This document shows positions 21,646 through 31,868 of a DNA stretch of 64,000 bases, one piece after another. A model generated the notes under the pieces. The model was not told the origin of the DNA. It searched no databases and saw only the letters and a list, made by a program, of their open reading frames with translations. The stretch covers positions 2,108,001-2,172,000 of the forward strand of contig JAHQRK010000011.1 of the NCBI GenBank assembly GCA_019828595.1. The letters run 5' to 3'. The position numbers and the translations under genes were made by a program. This DNA is from Aphanomyces cochlioides. Its lineage: Eukaryota > Oomycota > Saprolegniomycetes > Saprolegniales > Verrucalvaceae. The first letter of the stretch is position 1, and each line of letters opens with the position of its first letter.

Positions 21646-24600
21646 GTGGAACTTAATGCACTCCCTTCCGAAGGCATGGAGTCAACGACATCCAAGACCA
21701 AAGGTCCCGACCCGGATCTGTCGCGTCACCCGGTTCGTCCAACCAACCGGATCAACGACCCGGATACCGCTACCAACCAGACCGATCTGGCTATCAAACG
21801 CAAGCCTGCGATCCTATCCGTCCCAAGCCGAAGGACACGAAAACAATTCTTTGTCCGATTTCGACCTTGGGTCAATTACTTTTATGCACGTTTCGGTGCC
21901 TGTGCACCCATTTTACTGTCGGATTTGAAGAAAACCCGGCTCCTGGGAAGCCTTTGGAGGGTCAAGCGATGGACGACCCCGGCTCGAATGAAACTAATCT
22001 CCGACTCATTTTCACAAGCAACCCTTGGCAGTGCGAACGGATCATATAATCCTGATCCCGAATCGCCGCCCTCTGAAAACATCTCGGCTACCCCGATCGC
22101 TACCCCGATCGAGAGTGCCGAACATAATCACTTTGCTGAGCTACCCTCCCTCTTGACTCAGCCGTCGGGACGGGGGACATCAAAGCGCTATATCCGCGAC
22201 AATCCGTCTTCCGCAAAAGACATTTTGAAATCCTGTCCGGATCAAAATTGGATCCCCGATCGCTTCTTATGCGCGATTGGTTCGTCTAATCCCGTTCCCA
22301 CCGTAACCGTCTCCATAAACGGCGTCCCGGTCGAGGCTCTCATCGACACGGGTGCTTCCGTCAGTCTCATCAGCGAACAATGCTGGATCCGGGCCGGATC
22401 GCCGACATTATGGCAATCGAAGAAGAACATGGTCTCGGTGGAGAACCGCCCTTTGAAGGCACTAGGACTACGGCCCTTCACGATCCGCCTCGCGGATCAA
22501 TCTTCCCAATTTCCTTTCCACGTCATGCCCGGAACAGTCACCGACTGCATACTGGGTGTTGACTATCTAAGGCGCATGCACGCCCAAATTGACCTCGGTC
22601 AAAATACACTTCTCGTACCCTCCATCGAATTACCAATCCCTCTCGTCTGCGACCCGGGTCAATTCGACCCGGATCAAAATGTCTCGTCGGGCGGATCGAG
22701 CCTTCCGGTTGCATCAATCATGCCTCCTAACCCGGATTCCACGCGACTCTCAGTGATCGACACGACTAGTGTCCATGCGCAAAGCCGACAAATGGTGCGC
22801 TGCAATTTTTCTATCCCCGTCTATGACGGCACGCATGTCCTGATCGAAACACTGCCCAACAACTACCCTGTCTGCGTCGCTCGGTCCCTCAATATCGTCT
22901 CCAACGGGATCATTTGGGTACAAGTACAAAATCCAACTGGCGAAGTCATCCACTTGACACCCCAAACACCGATCGGGGTTGCCACCACTCTACCATGTTC
23001 CTACCAAGAAGGTAGCGCACTCGGATTAATGTCTGACCCTGAAAATCCGTGCATGCTAACCCAGCAAGTTTATCCGGGTGTCATCTCTGCAGTCCTCGAC
23101 AAGACCGCCAACAAGACTACGGACCCGGATTCAGCCAAACAAGAATTCCCCATCAACTGGGAAGGGTCAAGTCTCGACCCACTCCAACGTGAAACGCTGC
23201 GTCAACTCCTCCTTGAGTTTGACCTCTTTGTGACGACTTCCAAAGCCCCCGGAAGGACAGACCGGATCAGGTGCACAATCAATACGGGCGATGCTACCCC
23301 GATCAAATTCGCCCCTTTCCGTGTCTCCCAGAAAGAAGGAGAGCTGATGGAAGCCGAAATTCAACAGTGCCTAGATCTCGGACTGATACGCCCTTCAACT
23401 AGCCCCTGGGCAAGCCCAGTCCTGATGATCCGCAAACCGGATGGATCAATCCGGTTTTGCATCGACTACCGAAAATTGAACGACGTTACGATCAAGGACC
23501 GGTATCCGATGCCGCGCGTCGACGATCTGCTCGACGTGCTCGGAAAATCAAAATACTTTTCAACCATGGACGTCGCATCAGGATATTGGAACGTCCGCAT
23601 GGACGAAAATTCTATCGAGAAAACTACCTTCATATGCAAATTCGGGTTGTACGAATGGTTGGTAATGCCCTTTGGTCTTTGTAACGCTGTGCCTCAATTC
23701 GAACGGCTCATGGAAGATGTCCTCCGCGACCAACTCTGGAAATCCTGTTTGGTCTATCTCGACGATGTCATTGTGTTCAGCCGAGATTTTGCGACTCACA
23801 TATCGCGATTGCGTGAAGTCCTGTCGTGCCTCCAGGCAGCCGGATTTAAACTCAAGATGTCAAAATGCCAATGGGGTAAGACTTCCGTCGCATTCCTGGG
23901 CCACATTGTCACCCCGGCCGGGATTTTACCAAACCCGGAAAAGGTCAAGTCGGTTCTAAAAATCCGGCCGCTCCGAAATGTGGCCGAAGTCCGCGCATTC
24001 CTAGGCCTGGCCGGATATTTTCGACGATTCATCAAAGGATTCGCGGCTATATCCAGGCCGCTAGAAAAGCTCAAAACGGCCGAGGTTTTCCAATGGACGC
24101 ATGAATGCGACGAGGCACTCAACATTCTGAAGAGGAAGCTGGTCAGTCCACCCATACTCGCCTACCCGGATTTTGACAAGCCTTTCTTCATCCTGGTGGA
24201 CGCGTGTCCGGTTGCTGTAGGGGCTGTCCTGATGCAACGCCAAGACAACCGAGACCGTGTCATAGCATACGCAAGTCAAGCTCTGGACGCAACTCAACAG
24301 AAGTGGATCCACAAAAAGGACGGGATCTCCGAAATCGAATGCTACGGCATCGTCTGGGCCACAAAGAAATTTCGACCGTACATCGATCGGCGTCCGTTCA
24401 AGATCTACACGGATCATTCGGCCCTGGTCTGGTTGTTCAAAACAGGATCTCATTCAAGCAACGGAAAACTGGCACGATGGGCGGTTCATCTGCAAAGTCT
24501 TGATTTCACCGTCGTTCATCGACCAGGCTCCCAAATGGGCTGCGCGGACGGTCTTTCTCGCTTGCCAACCGAAGCCTCTCTCGAATCAATTCAATTGTCA

Positions 24601-26757
24601 GACTCATACCGCTACGACGGACAACATGACGAATGGGTCCTTGAAAGCACGGACACCATGGCCGCCGCTATCGTCACCAATCAAAATAATTCGGTCGAGC
24701 AGAGTGCACAAGATCCGGATTTTTCCACTCCGACCCGGATCAATCCCGACCCGATCACCCCCGACCCGGGTCCACAAAATCCGGTCGAGTTTCCAATCCG
24801 AGATCCGGGGACGGATCTTCCAATCCCGGAGGGGGAAAGCTACGACACCCAAAGCGATGAACAAGTGACCAGTATACCAGTGGACACGTTACCCAAATAC
24901 ACTGCCGTCACATACCGCCTCCCACCGAAACTATTACGTGAAGAACAAGCAAAGGATTTATTCATTCAAGCAGTAAGAGGCTACATCGAAGAAAATGCAT
25001 TTCCCACAGATCCCGAAGCTTTGCAAATCCTGATCCGGACTGGCAAGCACTTCATGATGGACAAGAAAATCCTCTACCGACGATCGATCCTGAAGTCACC
25101 TCTGAGAAATCCGACCGTGACCAAAGTGCCCGTGATCCCGGCGTCCATGATCCAGACTGTCCTGGAACTCTGCCACGATTCTTCACTGTCTGGACATTTC
25201 GGTGTCACCCGGACTATTGACCGGGTAAAACGGATCGGATACTGGAAGGGATGGCGTGATGATGTGATCGAATACTGTCGTAAATGCCTTCGGTGTGGTG
25301 CCGCTAAGGGTACAAGGCCCTGGAAAAACGGCATAATGCAAAGGATGCCCGTTTACAAGTTACGAGGTCCTTTCAGCTTCCTTGTCGTTGATGCCCTTGG
25401 TCCGTTTCCACTCACCCCTCAAGGAAATCGATACGTCTGGATATTCGTGGATTATTTCACGAGATGGCCCGAAGCATTCGCAGTCCCGGACTTGAAGACA
25501 TCCACGTTCATCCGGATCCTGGTCGACGAAGTCGTGTGTCGATATGGAGTCCCAGATCACCTTCTGTCCGATCGCGGAACGAACTTCGTGTCCGACCTGG
25601 CCAAGAACATGTACAAGATACTCGGTATCGACAAGCTGGCCAGCGCACCGATGCATCCTCAAGGACAAGGGCTGGTGGAACGATTCAACTCGACATTAGC
25701 AACTATGATGAAGATGTACGTCAACTCCCTGCAAACAGATTGGGACACGTACCTGCCACGATTACTCTGGGCGTACCGATCCGCGTACCACGAAACTCTC
25801 GGAGACTCCCCCTTTTTCTGCCTGTTTGGTCGTGATCCGGTTCAACCCTTGGACCAGGTTTTCCTCAACCAGGACCCGCTCTGGAAGTCGGACGAGTTGC
25901 CTCAGTGGAGACGCCAACAGAGTGCCCTCTTCCGGACGACTCGACAACTAGTTGAAAATCAGCTTATCGAGGGACAAAATAAATCTGCTCGGTCACGATC
26001 CGATCAGTCCTGAGTAGAATTCGAGCCAGCCGATTCGGTATGGGTCTACCAAAACTTCAGGAAAACGAACGACCCTGACGACAAACGCATCAAAAAGCTC
26101 GCTTTCGACTGGCATGGTCCCTACCGAATCTACAAGAAACAAGGCGACAATACATACCGCATCTATCTGCCTTCCCACCCGGATCGAATAGTCCCAATCA
26201 ATGTCGACCGACTCAAGAAATTCCATGGATACTGGTCAAGGCCATACGACGACGACATCCCTCGCCGATTAACAGAGAGAACGAGTACCCGGACCGTCTC
26301 TATTACTCACCCCGATACAAATGCGGACGACGTAACTAATCCGGGTCAACCTCATTTCGATCCGGCCGATCCGGCCGATCCGAACGGTGATCTGGATCCG
26401 TCCGACATACCTCCTGAACCGGATCCTTTTGACTCTCACTTGGACCCGGATTTCCTACCCGCCACCAGCTATATTGACAAGGTGGATTACTCGGATGGAG
26501 ACCTGGCATACTCCAACACGGCTTCCCCAATACTTGAAATACTGGACAAACGCCATACGCGAGGGAAGGAAATTCAATACTTAGTCCGGCACGTTGACGG
26601 GAACACGTACTGGACACCCCGATCGCGATTGAAAAAATACGCGTCTTTCGTTCGGGAATATGAGGACAAGAAGAGAGCCGAAACCGGATTGCCGCCTCTA
26701 AGAAGGAGTAAACGACTGATGGAAATGGACCTGAGTCCAGAGGAACCCATGCTGTAA
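21646..26757 (+). pseudogene. gypsy pol polyprotein, one internal TGA, chromodomain at the end
   Basis: A single frame of about 1700 codons with one TGA at 26,011-26,013. Seen in order: aspartic protease (ALIDTGASVSLI, ~22,340); RT with IDYRKLNDVTIKDRYPMP and the active site YLDDVIVFSRD (~23,750); RNase H with PFFILVDACPVAVGAVLMQ (~24,190; family motif DASxxGxG altered to DACPVAVG); integrase zinc module (HFGVTRTID ... CLRCGAAKG) and core (VVDALGPFPL, LLSDRGTNFVSD, GLVERFNST). After the TGA the frame continues through the integrase tail to a chromodomain-like stretch (ILEILDKRHTRGKEIQYLVR). Chromodomains steer such elements to heterochromatin. Close to intact, so a recent insertion. Confidence 0.85.
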
Positions 26758-27043
26758 ACTGGATCGACTCCCATCCCGGATCACTCCTATCCGGATCACT
26801 TCTACCCGGATTATTGCGACCCGGATTGAATCTTGGCCCGGATCGGGATCCCTTTGTCTCCTTTGCCCTCGCTAGAATCTTTCCTTTACACCTCTGTCCT
26901 TCTCACCCAGATTTTCCTCCTCCGTATGACTTCCAACGGGTCGTTGGCCACCACTCACCCTACCCGGATCGGGATTGTCTACAACCCTTGCGCGACAAAC
27001 AACAAGAAAACTGGGAAGAAAATGACTCAGACAATTACACGTC

Positions 27044-27449
27044 CTAGTTCTTGGAATCTTCTTCCTCGTACACACTACTCGCCTCTGAAGGTGAAGCCGA
27101 CGGATCTTGATCTTCTTCGTTGTAAGGCGGATTCTCCAGCTTCGACGCATCGGGCGTTTCGGTCCAAAAGTCCACGTCGTCCTCTCCGCTCCATTGATAG
27201 ACCGTCTTGGGACATTCCTTGCCGACAAGTTCAAGGCCCAAGTTATGGCAGTTGGATGTCTTGGCCAATCAAAGAATGCCTATTCAAAACACGAAACCAT
27301 GCCACCCTCGAAGCCGCCATCCTCCTTCGGATCCAACACAGGGGAGTGTTGAGAGGTGTTGGGTCCTCTCGGAGGATCCAAGCCCATGTGCTCCTTGCAA
27401 CATGTCCGCTGGAAGCATGTGTGCAATGCATATTCGAATTCAGAAGGCA
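27044..27449 (-). pseudogene. unidentified minus-strand ORF cut by the pogo element
   Basis: Two minus frames join: one containing FEYALHTCFQRTCCKEHMGL, the other NCHNLGLELVGKECPKTVYQ, ending in a Glu/Ser/Asp-rich tail (EEEDSKN) at 27,044. The upstream side is occupied by the pogo transposon from 27,452. I do not recognise the family; a Cys-containing C-terminal domain plus acidic tail would fit a transposon or nuclear protein. Not assigned. Confidence 0.35.
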
Positions 27450-27619
27450 TACCGTAGTCCTTTTGGGTAGACAGACACCCATGTACACCGGATAACACAA
27501 ATTCATCCGGATTTTTAAGACGCATACAAATTTCAAGTTATTTTTAAAATATCATTTTAAAGAGGCTATATTGAATGTTACAGGCTACTTAGTATCAAGA
27601 CCAGCCAATCAACACTGTA

Positions 27620-27720
27620 TTTCTATCTGCGATAAAAAGGGAGAGTTGGCACTTTCACTTGCGATAAAAAGGTGAGTTGAGTTGGCAATTTCGCTTGCGA
27701 TTAAAAAGGTGAGTTGGTAT
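27620..27720. repeat. three tandem ~40-bp repeats near the pogo left end
   Basis: Each unit contains TGCGATAAAAAGG or TGCGATTAAAAAGG followed by GAGAGTTGG/GTGAGTTGG. Subterminal repeats of this kind often bind transposase. Confidence 0.6.
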
Positions 27721-27795
27721 TACTTGATGCAAAGTTAGTACAACAACTTGAATGCATTTTCGGATTACAACTAGAGGGACATTTCCATGTCAACT

Positions 27796-29277
27796 TTACT
27801 CCTCCAATATATCATCGTCGTCAGCAGAGCAATCTTGGAGGACTTTCATATCTCTCATAACTTCGACAACATCATTCACTTCATCATCAACGTCATTCGT
27901 CATTTGTACTTCATCGTCGTAAGTCGTAGTGCCTCCAAGCAATTTAGTCTTCGCAAATCCATTGATAATTGTGCTTCTAGACAAACCATACCAAGCATCA
28001 TGAATCCATTTTGTGACAAGCCGGCGATCAGGGGCTTTCAACTTGAATGCCTTTCTTTCGTCGTCAGTCGAAGCGCTGTGAGCTGCCAATTGGTCTCGCA
28101 AATTTTGCACACAAAATGAACGCAGGCGGTCTTTCAATGGCTTGTTCCAAGCCACATCGGCTGGCTGACAAGCCCAAGTGAATCTTGGAGGAACTTTGAC
28201 CAAAAATACGTTCAGTGCAAGGGCTTTGTCGACCACAGACACCGTAAAATGAGCACTAAAATCATCCCAAATGAGTAGTTTCTTCTCGCTTGTAAATTTG
28301 TCTCCACCAAAGTGGTAATCAAGAAATTCAAGTGACATCGCTTGATTCCACCAAGCTGTTGTGTTGCCGTATATCTGACAATCAAATTGATTCTGCAACT
28401 CGTCAATTTCAGACCACAATCGCCGTCCAAATCCATTTCTTTCTTGCATGTTGGCCTCGTTTACCAATTCAATCGTGGATTTTTGAGTCTTGAATACTAA
28501 GAACAGTGGATATTGATGACCATTGCTGTCGCCCAAGAGCATAGCAGTTGCTCGGTTCTTCGTTCCACCACCACACTTCATCCAAACGGTTTTGGATCCA
28601 GTTGCGTGGACAGTCTTCCTGGGCAAATATTTGTAGAATATTCATGTTTGGTCGGCGTTGTATATGATCGAGACACTTTCCGTCTGTGCTAGTTCGAGTA
28701 CATGTGAGCTGAACTCCTCTAAAGCAGCAACGCCGTCTCCATTTGTATCTTGGCCAACTCTTGTTCGCGCCCGCATGCTCAACTTGTACCGGGCAAGAAA
28801 CAACCTTTGCCAATCCCACGAAGCAAGAAAGTGGTCTGTCGGGATGCCCAAGTCGTTTGCAACATCGAGTACGTGAAGTTGTAACATAAGCGACGACACA
28901 GGGACACCCTCGTTTCGTATGTCAATGACCCATTTTGCAATGTTGACTTCTGTGTGCCAGTCTAGCGTTGTTCCAACTTCTCTTGAACGGCACATACTGG
29001 CTAGGTGTTCGTGATTGCCATACTTCTCGATTTTGAACATCTTCCGCTTCCAATCATATATCAGTTTCCTCCTTGACTCCCATGCTTGATCGGTCAAGTG
29101 CGAGTAAAACGTTTGACGAGTGAGGACCATGTCGTTGGTCGAATAGAAGAATGTTGGTACAGCCAACTTCTCTCGGTACGATATCGCTGTGATTTTGTGT
29201 TGATTTGGATTACGACCAATTCCAAGACGATTGGGACGTCCTCTGGGCCGGGTTGCAGGCTTGTCTGTGTCGGACAT
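27796..29277 (-). pseudogene. pogo-type transposase with one premature stop
   Basis: ATG at 29,277 (MSDTDKPATRPRGRPNRLGI). Seen: a basic N-terminus with a helix-turn-helix-like stretch and a CENP-B-type second DNA-binding region, then a DDE_1 core: IIYNADQT (first Asp), LLIWDDFSAHFT (second Asp) and WACQPADVAWNKPLKDRLR (third acidic residue in the QPxDxxxNKPxK motif). A TGA at 28,642-28,644 follows NADQT where the family would have another residue; the frame then continues (IFYKYLPRKTVHATG) to an acidic end. About 490 residues in total. Probably inactive by one substitution. Confidence 0.8.
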
Positions 29278-29426
29278 TTTCGCCAGAATCAACAAATGAC
29301 AACCAACCAGTCACTACTATGGAAACTTATATTTCGTTTGAAATTAAATTTGTAGAGATATTAGGTTTTACAGTATTGTCCTTCTCAAAGTACTACTCTG
29401 TCCGTCTACCCAAAAGGAATACGGTA

Positions 29427-29650
29427 TATCAATTTAGAAAGGTCAGTACAGGATAGAAGTGCTGCACGTTAACCATCAATAACGTTACACTCTTCAAAAG
29501 TACTTGTGGCCTCACAGCCACCGACTCATCTCTTCGCCTGAAGGAACTCGCGTTCCAACAAGCGCAAGCAGCCATGTTTTGTTGAAACCACAGACGCGCT
29601 CTGGGAAGTGTCCACTCAGAGACCATTTTTCAAGTTTACGATTCCTTGCG
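29427..29650. other. upstream region of the split membrane-protein gene
   Basis: No coding frame of note. The segment near 29,560-29,640 (CCATGTTTTGTTGAAACC) is repeated at about 40,510, showing it belongs to the membrane-protein family's upstream DNA. Confidence 0.45.
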
Positions 29651-29904
29651 ATGTCGATCTTTTGGCTTTTCTGCTTGTTCCTTTTTGTGCTCTCTGGGTG
29701 TCTTGGTATGGAAACCACTACGTCTAACGCTTCACCTGCTACATCTCACACGACCGCTTCTGTTGTCCGCGCGCTAGTGACGACGAAACCAGCTACAACT
29801 CAGTCAACTACCGCTCCCCTTAGTGTGTCTCCTTCATTGTTTTCAATGGATGGTTCATCAACCATCTCGACGCCTGCACCATCGACAACGTCGTTCTTTC
29901 GCTC
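29651..29904 (+). pseudogene. membrane-protein family member 2, 5' part (split by chromovirus A)
   Basis: ATG at 29,651. A hydrophobic signal peptide (MSIFWLFCLFLFVLSG) is followed directly by a Thr/Ser-rich stalk up to SFFRS. It lacks the six-cysteine region of the 4,411-5,376 protein. Coding stops at CGCTC (29,900-29,904), where the retrotransposon starts. The rest of the gene continues in frame at 35,350. Confidence 0.75.
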
Positions 29905-30128
29905 TGATGTGTGCGGTGGCGTGGTTAAGCCATGCTCCGCCACGTCACAGGCTTGTTCTCCGAACAGCCGAGTGTCTGCCGCCAGTGAATTGCACGTTGA
30001 AGCCACTTCAAGATCAAGACCAAGATTCAACGACCAAGGCTCAGCCGGAAGACTGCCGTACGGTCGGTGAGAAGACAATCAAGAGTTCAACAAGTCAAGG
30101 AAGAGAAGATGAGATTTAGATCTTAGTC
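29905..30128 (+). repeat. chromovirus A 5' LTR, 3' end deleted
   Basis: Nearly identical to the first part of 35,002-35,344 up to TCTTAGTC; the remaining ~120 bp are missing. The deletion joins the LTR to mid-gag. Confidence 0.85.
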
Positions 30129-30141
30129 CCATGATCTGCGC

Positions 30142-30950
30142 ATGCCGGCTACAGGCTCAGTTGCCAGTCGTCTAGGCCTATTCATGATGCAAGTCAACGA
30201 TGTTATCGACAAATACGCATTGAAGGAAGACCTTGAAGTGAAGGGAAGCCTCAAGATGTTTTTGAAAGCAGTGGTCTACAGAATCGACCCACCTGGACTG
30301 TCAAATCTAGTGCGAGATCATATCAAACGCGAGCCAGTCTCCACGATCGTCGAATTTGCCAAGGTGATACGCGAACAAATGGACCGAATCGAAGCGTCGG
30401 ACCGATTGGCGCAACAACAAGGCCTGGTCAGCAAGAAGCGAAGCCCGCCGATAGGATGGACCAATAGCGATGTCAAGCGACGACATGGAACGCCAGTCAA
30501 GGTGCATTCGACAAAGTCACGGGTTGGGGCGATGAAAAGGGAGTCGTTGGAGCTGGAAGCCAGTATGCTGAAGAACAAGCATACGACTTATTCCGCGATC
30601 ATGAAGAGCGTAAGCAGCGCGCAGAAGAAAGACGTAGAGTCTGGGAAAACACGCGCTACAATCGAAACTCGGCAAGTCCTGGTCGCCGTGGCCCCGATGG
30701 TGGCTACGGGTCAGGCAACTCGAACTCACCCTTTAGGAATGGCAAGTACGGACCCAAGGACACGCAAGCAAGAACAGACAAGCCGGGCTATCGTGAAGGC
30801 AACATTGTCTGCTATGCATGTCAGAAGCCGGGACACAAGTCGAACGAGTGCCCGGAAAACAGTCCGAACTCACAACTCAAAGGGTACCGCAAAGGAAAGA
30901 ATGCGATAAAGCGATTCAAGCGGAACCACAAGAAGAAGCCGAAGGTCCAG
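30142..30950 (+). pseudogene. chromovirus A gag (C-terminal half) with zinc knuckle
   Basis: It begins within gag (GSVASRLGLFMMQVNDVID, matching chromovirus B gag). KGSLKMFLKAVVYRIDPPGL is shared with B. A frame change falls between about 30,500 and 30,800. The knuckle CYACQKPGHKSNEC (C-x2-C-x4-H-x4-C) is at 30,810-30,851. Gag binds and packages element RNA. The N-terminal half is deleted. Confidence 0.75.
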
Positions 30951-31868
30951 CGTGCTTGGCTAAAGGCAAGAGCCGCTGTGACGAATGAAACAGAGGAAGA
31001 AGAGCGATGGATCGTGTTGAACGATGTGCTCGAAGTGCCCTACTGTCCAGACACCGGCGCCGACCAGAACATTATTCCAAGACGAATGGTGGACGCACTC
31101 ATCAAGGAGCGACCAAGTGTGAAGATTGTGACGCTGGCTGAACCTATCAGTGGAACAGGATGCAACGACAAGCAGTTCGAGACAAAGTCCTACGTCGAAC
31201 TGAGACTCAGTTTGCAAACAGCAGCGGGAATGGTCAAGATCCCTGGAAGACGAGTGTGCTACATTGTTGAAGAAGGCGACGAATTTCTAGCTTCCCACGA
31301 CACACTCAAATCGATCGGGCTCGATATTGATCGGTGGTTGGAGCAAGTCGCGATTCAACAGCGTGAAGCGGACGGTGACGATCTGGGTGCTGAGTCTGAC
31401 GCCGGCATAGTATGTGCGCGGAAGTCGACCAGCGATGTCGAAGAAGAAGAAGACCGCATGTGGAAGTCGACTCAAAGAGAAGAACACGATCACGACGATA
31501 CGCGTATGTCTGACCCTAGTGGTCATGACGTCGGTATGCGATTGTCTCGTGCGCCGAGTGATGACGTCGATACGCGAGTGTCTGGCCCTCGAGGTCATGA
31601 CGTCGGTAGTCGTATGTCTTGCTCGAAGACTGATGACGTCGATACGCGCAAGTCGGGCCAAAGCAGTCATGACGGCGGTAGTCGTGTGTCTCGGTGGATG
31701 TTTGATGACGCCGGTATGCGCGAGTCGGACCTATGTAGTCAAGATGACGATACGCGAGTGTCTCGAACAAGAAACAGACGAGTCAAGAACGTGCGAGTCT
31801 ATTCGATGCAGTTGCGATTACCCGTGGCCAAGAACAAGCTTGAAGAAGCTCTACAGGAGATGTGGTGA
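30951..31868 (+). pseudogene. chromovirus A aspartic protease plus repetitive linker
   Basis: Protease motif VPYCPDTGADQNIIPRRM at ~31,040, then a downstream Gly-rich region (EGDEFLASHDTLKSIGLDID). The frame then enters a repetitive linker (31,500-31,765) and stops at 31,868, where the match to RT is in another frame. Confidence 0.7.
31500..31765 (+). repeat. about seven tandem ~36-bp repeats between protease and RT
   Basis: Alternating units encode HDVGxRxS and DDVDTRxS motifs (for example GHDVGSRMSC and DDVDTRKSGQ), with unit lengths alternating near 39 and 33 bp. In chromovirus B this region is deleted. Confidence 0.7.

Larger units (their letters stand above)
16305..27043 (+). mobile_element. 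large Ty3/gypsy chromovirus rich in CCGGAT
   Basis: About 10.7 kb: a 5' leader or LTR (16,305-16,796), a decayed gag with a long coiled coil and zinc knuckles (16,797-20,640), a linker, and pol (21,646-26,757) with protease, RT, RNase H, integrase and a chromodomain-like end. The hexamer CCGGAT and its complement ATCCGG recur in leader, gag, pol and the region after pol. I cannot find a matching right LTR by eye, so the 3' limit is approximate. Confidence 0.75.
27452..29424 (-). mobile_element. pogo-type (Tc1/mariner superfamily) DNA transposon
   Basis: 1,973 bp, flanked by TA at 27,450-27,451 and 29,425-29,426. The ends are inverted repeats starting CCGTAGTCCTTTTGGGTAGA on the left and, in complement, CCGTATTCCTTTTGGGTAGA on the right, with 24 of 26 bases matching. 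It contains one transposase gene on the minus strand with a single premature stop. Confidence 0.85.

Noticed and set aside
26758..27043. Right LTR of the large gypsy element
   Set aside because: CCGGAT motifs continue, but I see no stretch matching 16,305-16,796, so no LTR pair is claimed.
27450..27525. N-terminal codons of the minus ORF upstream of 27,449 (GCLSTQKDYG)
   Set aside because: These codons are the pogo inverted repeat read by chance, not part of the neighbouring gene.
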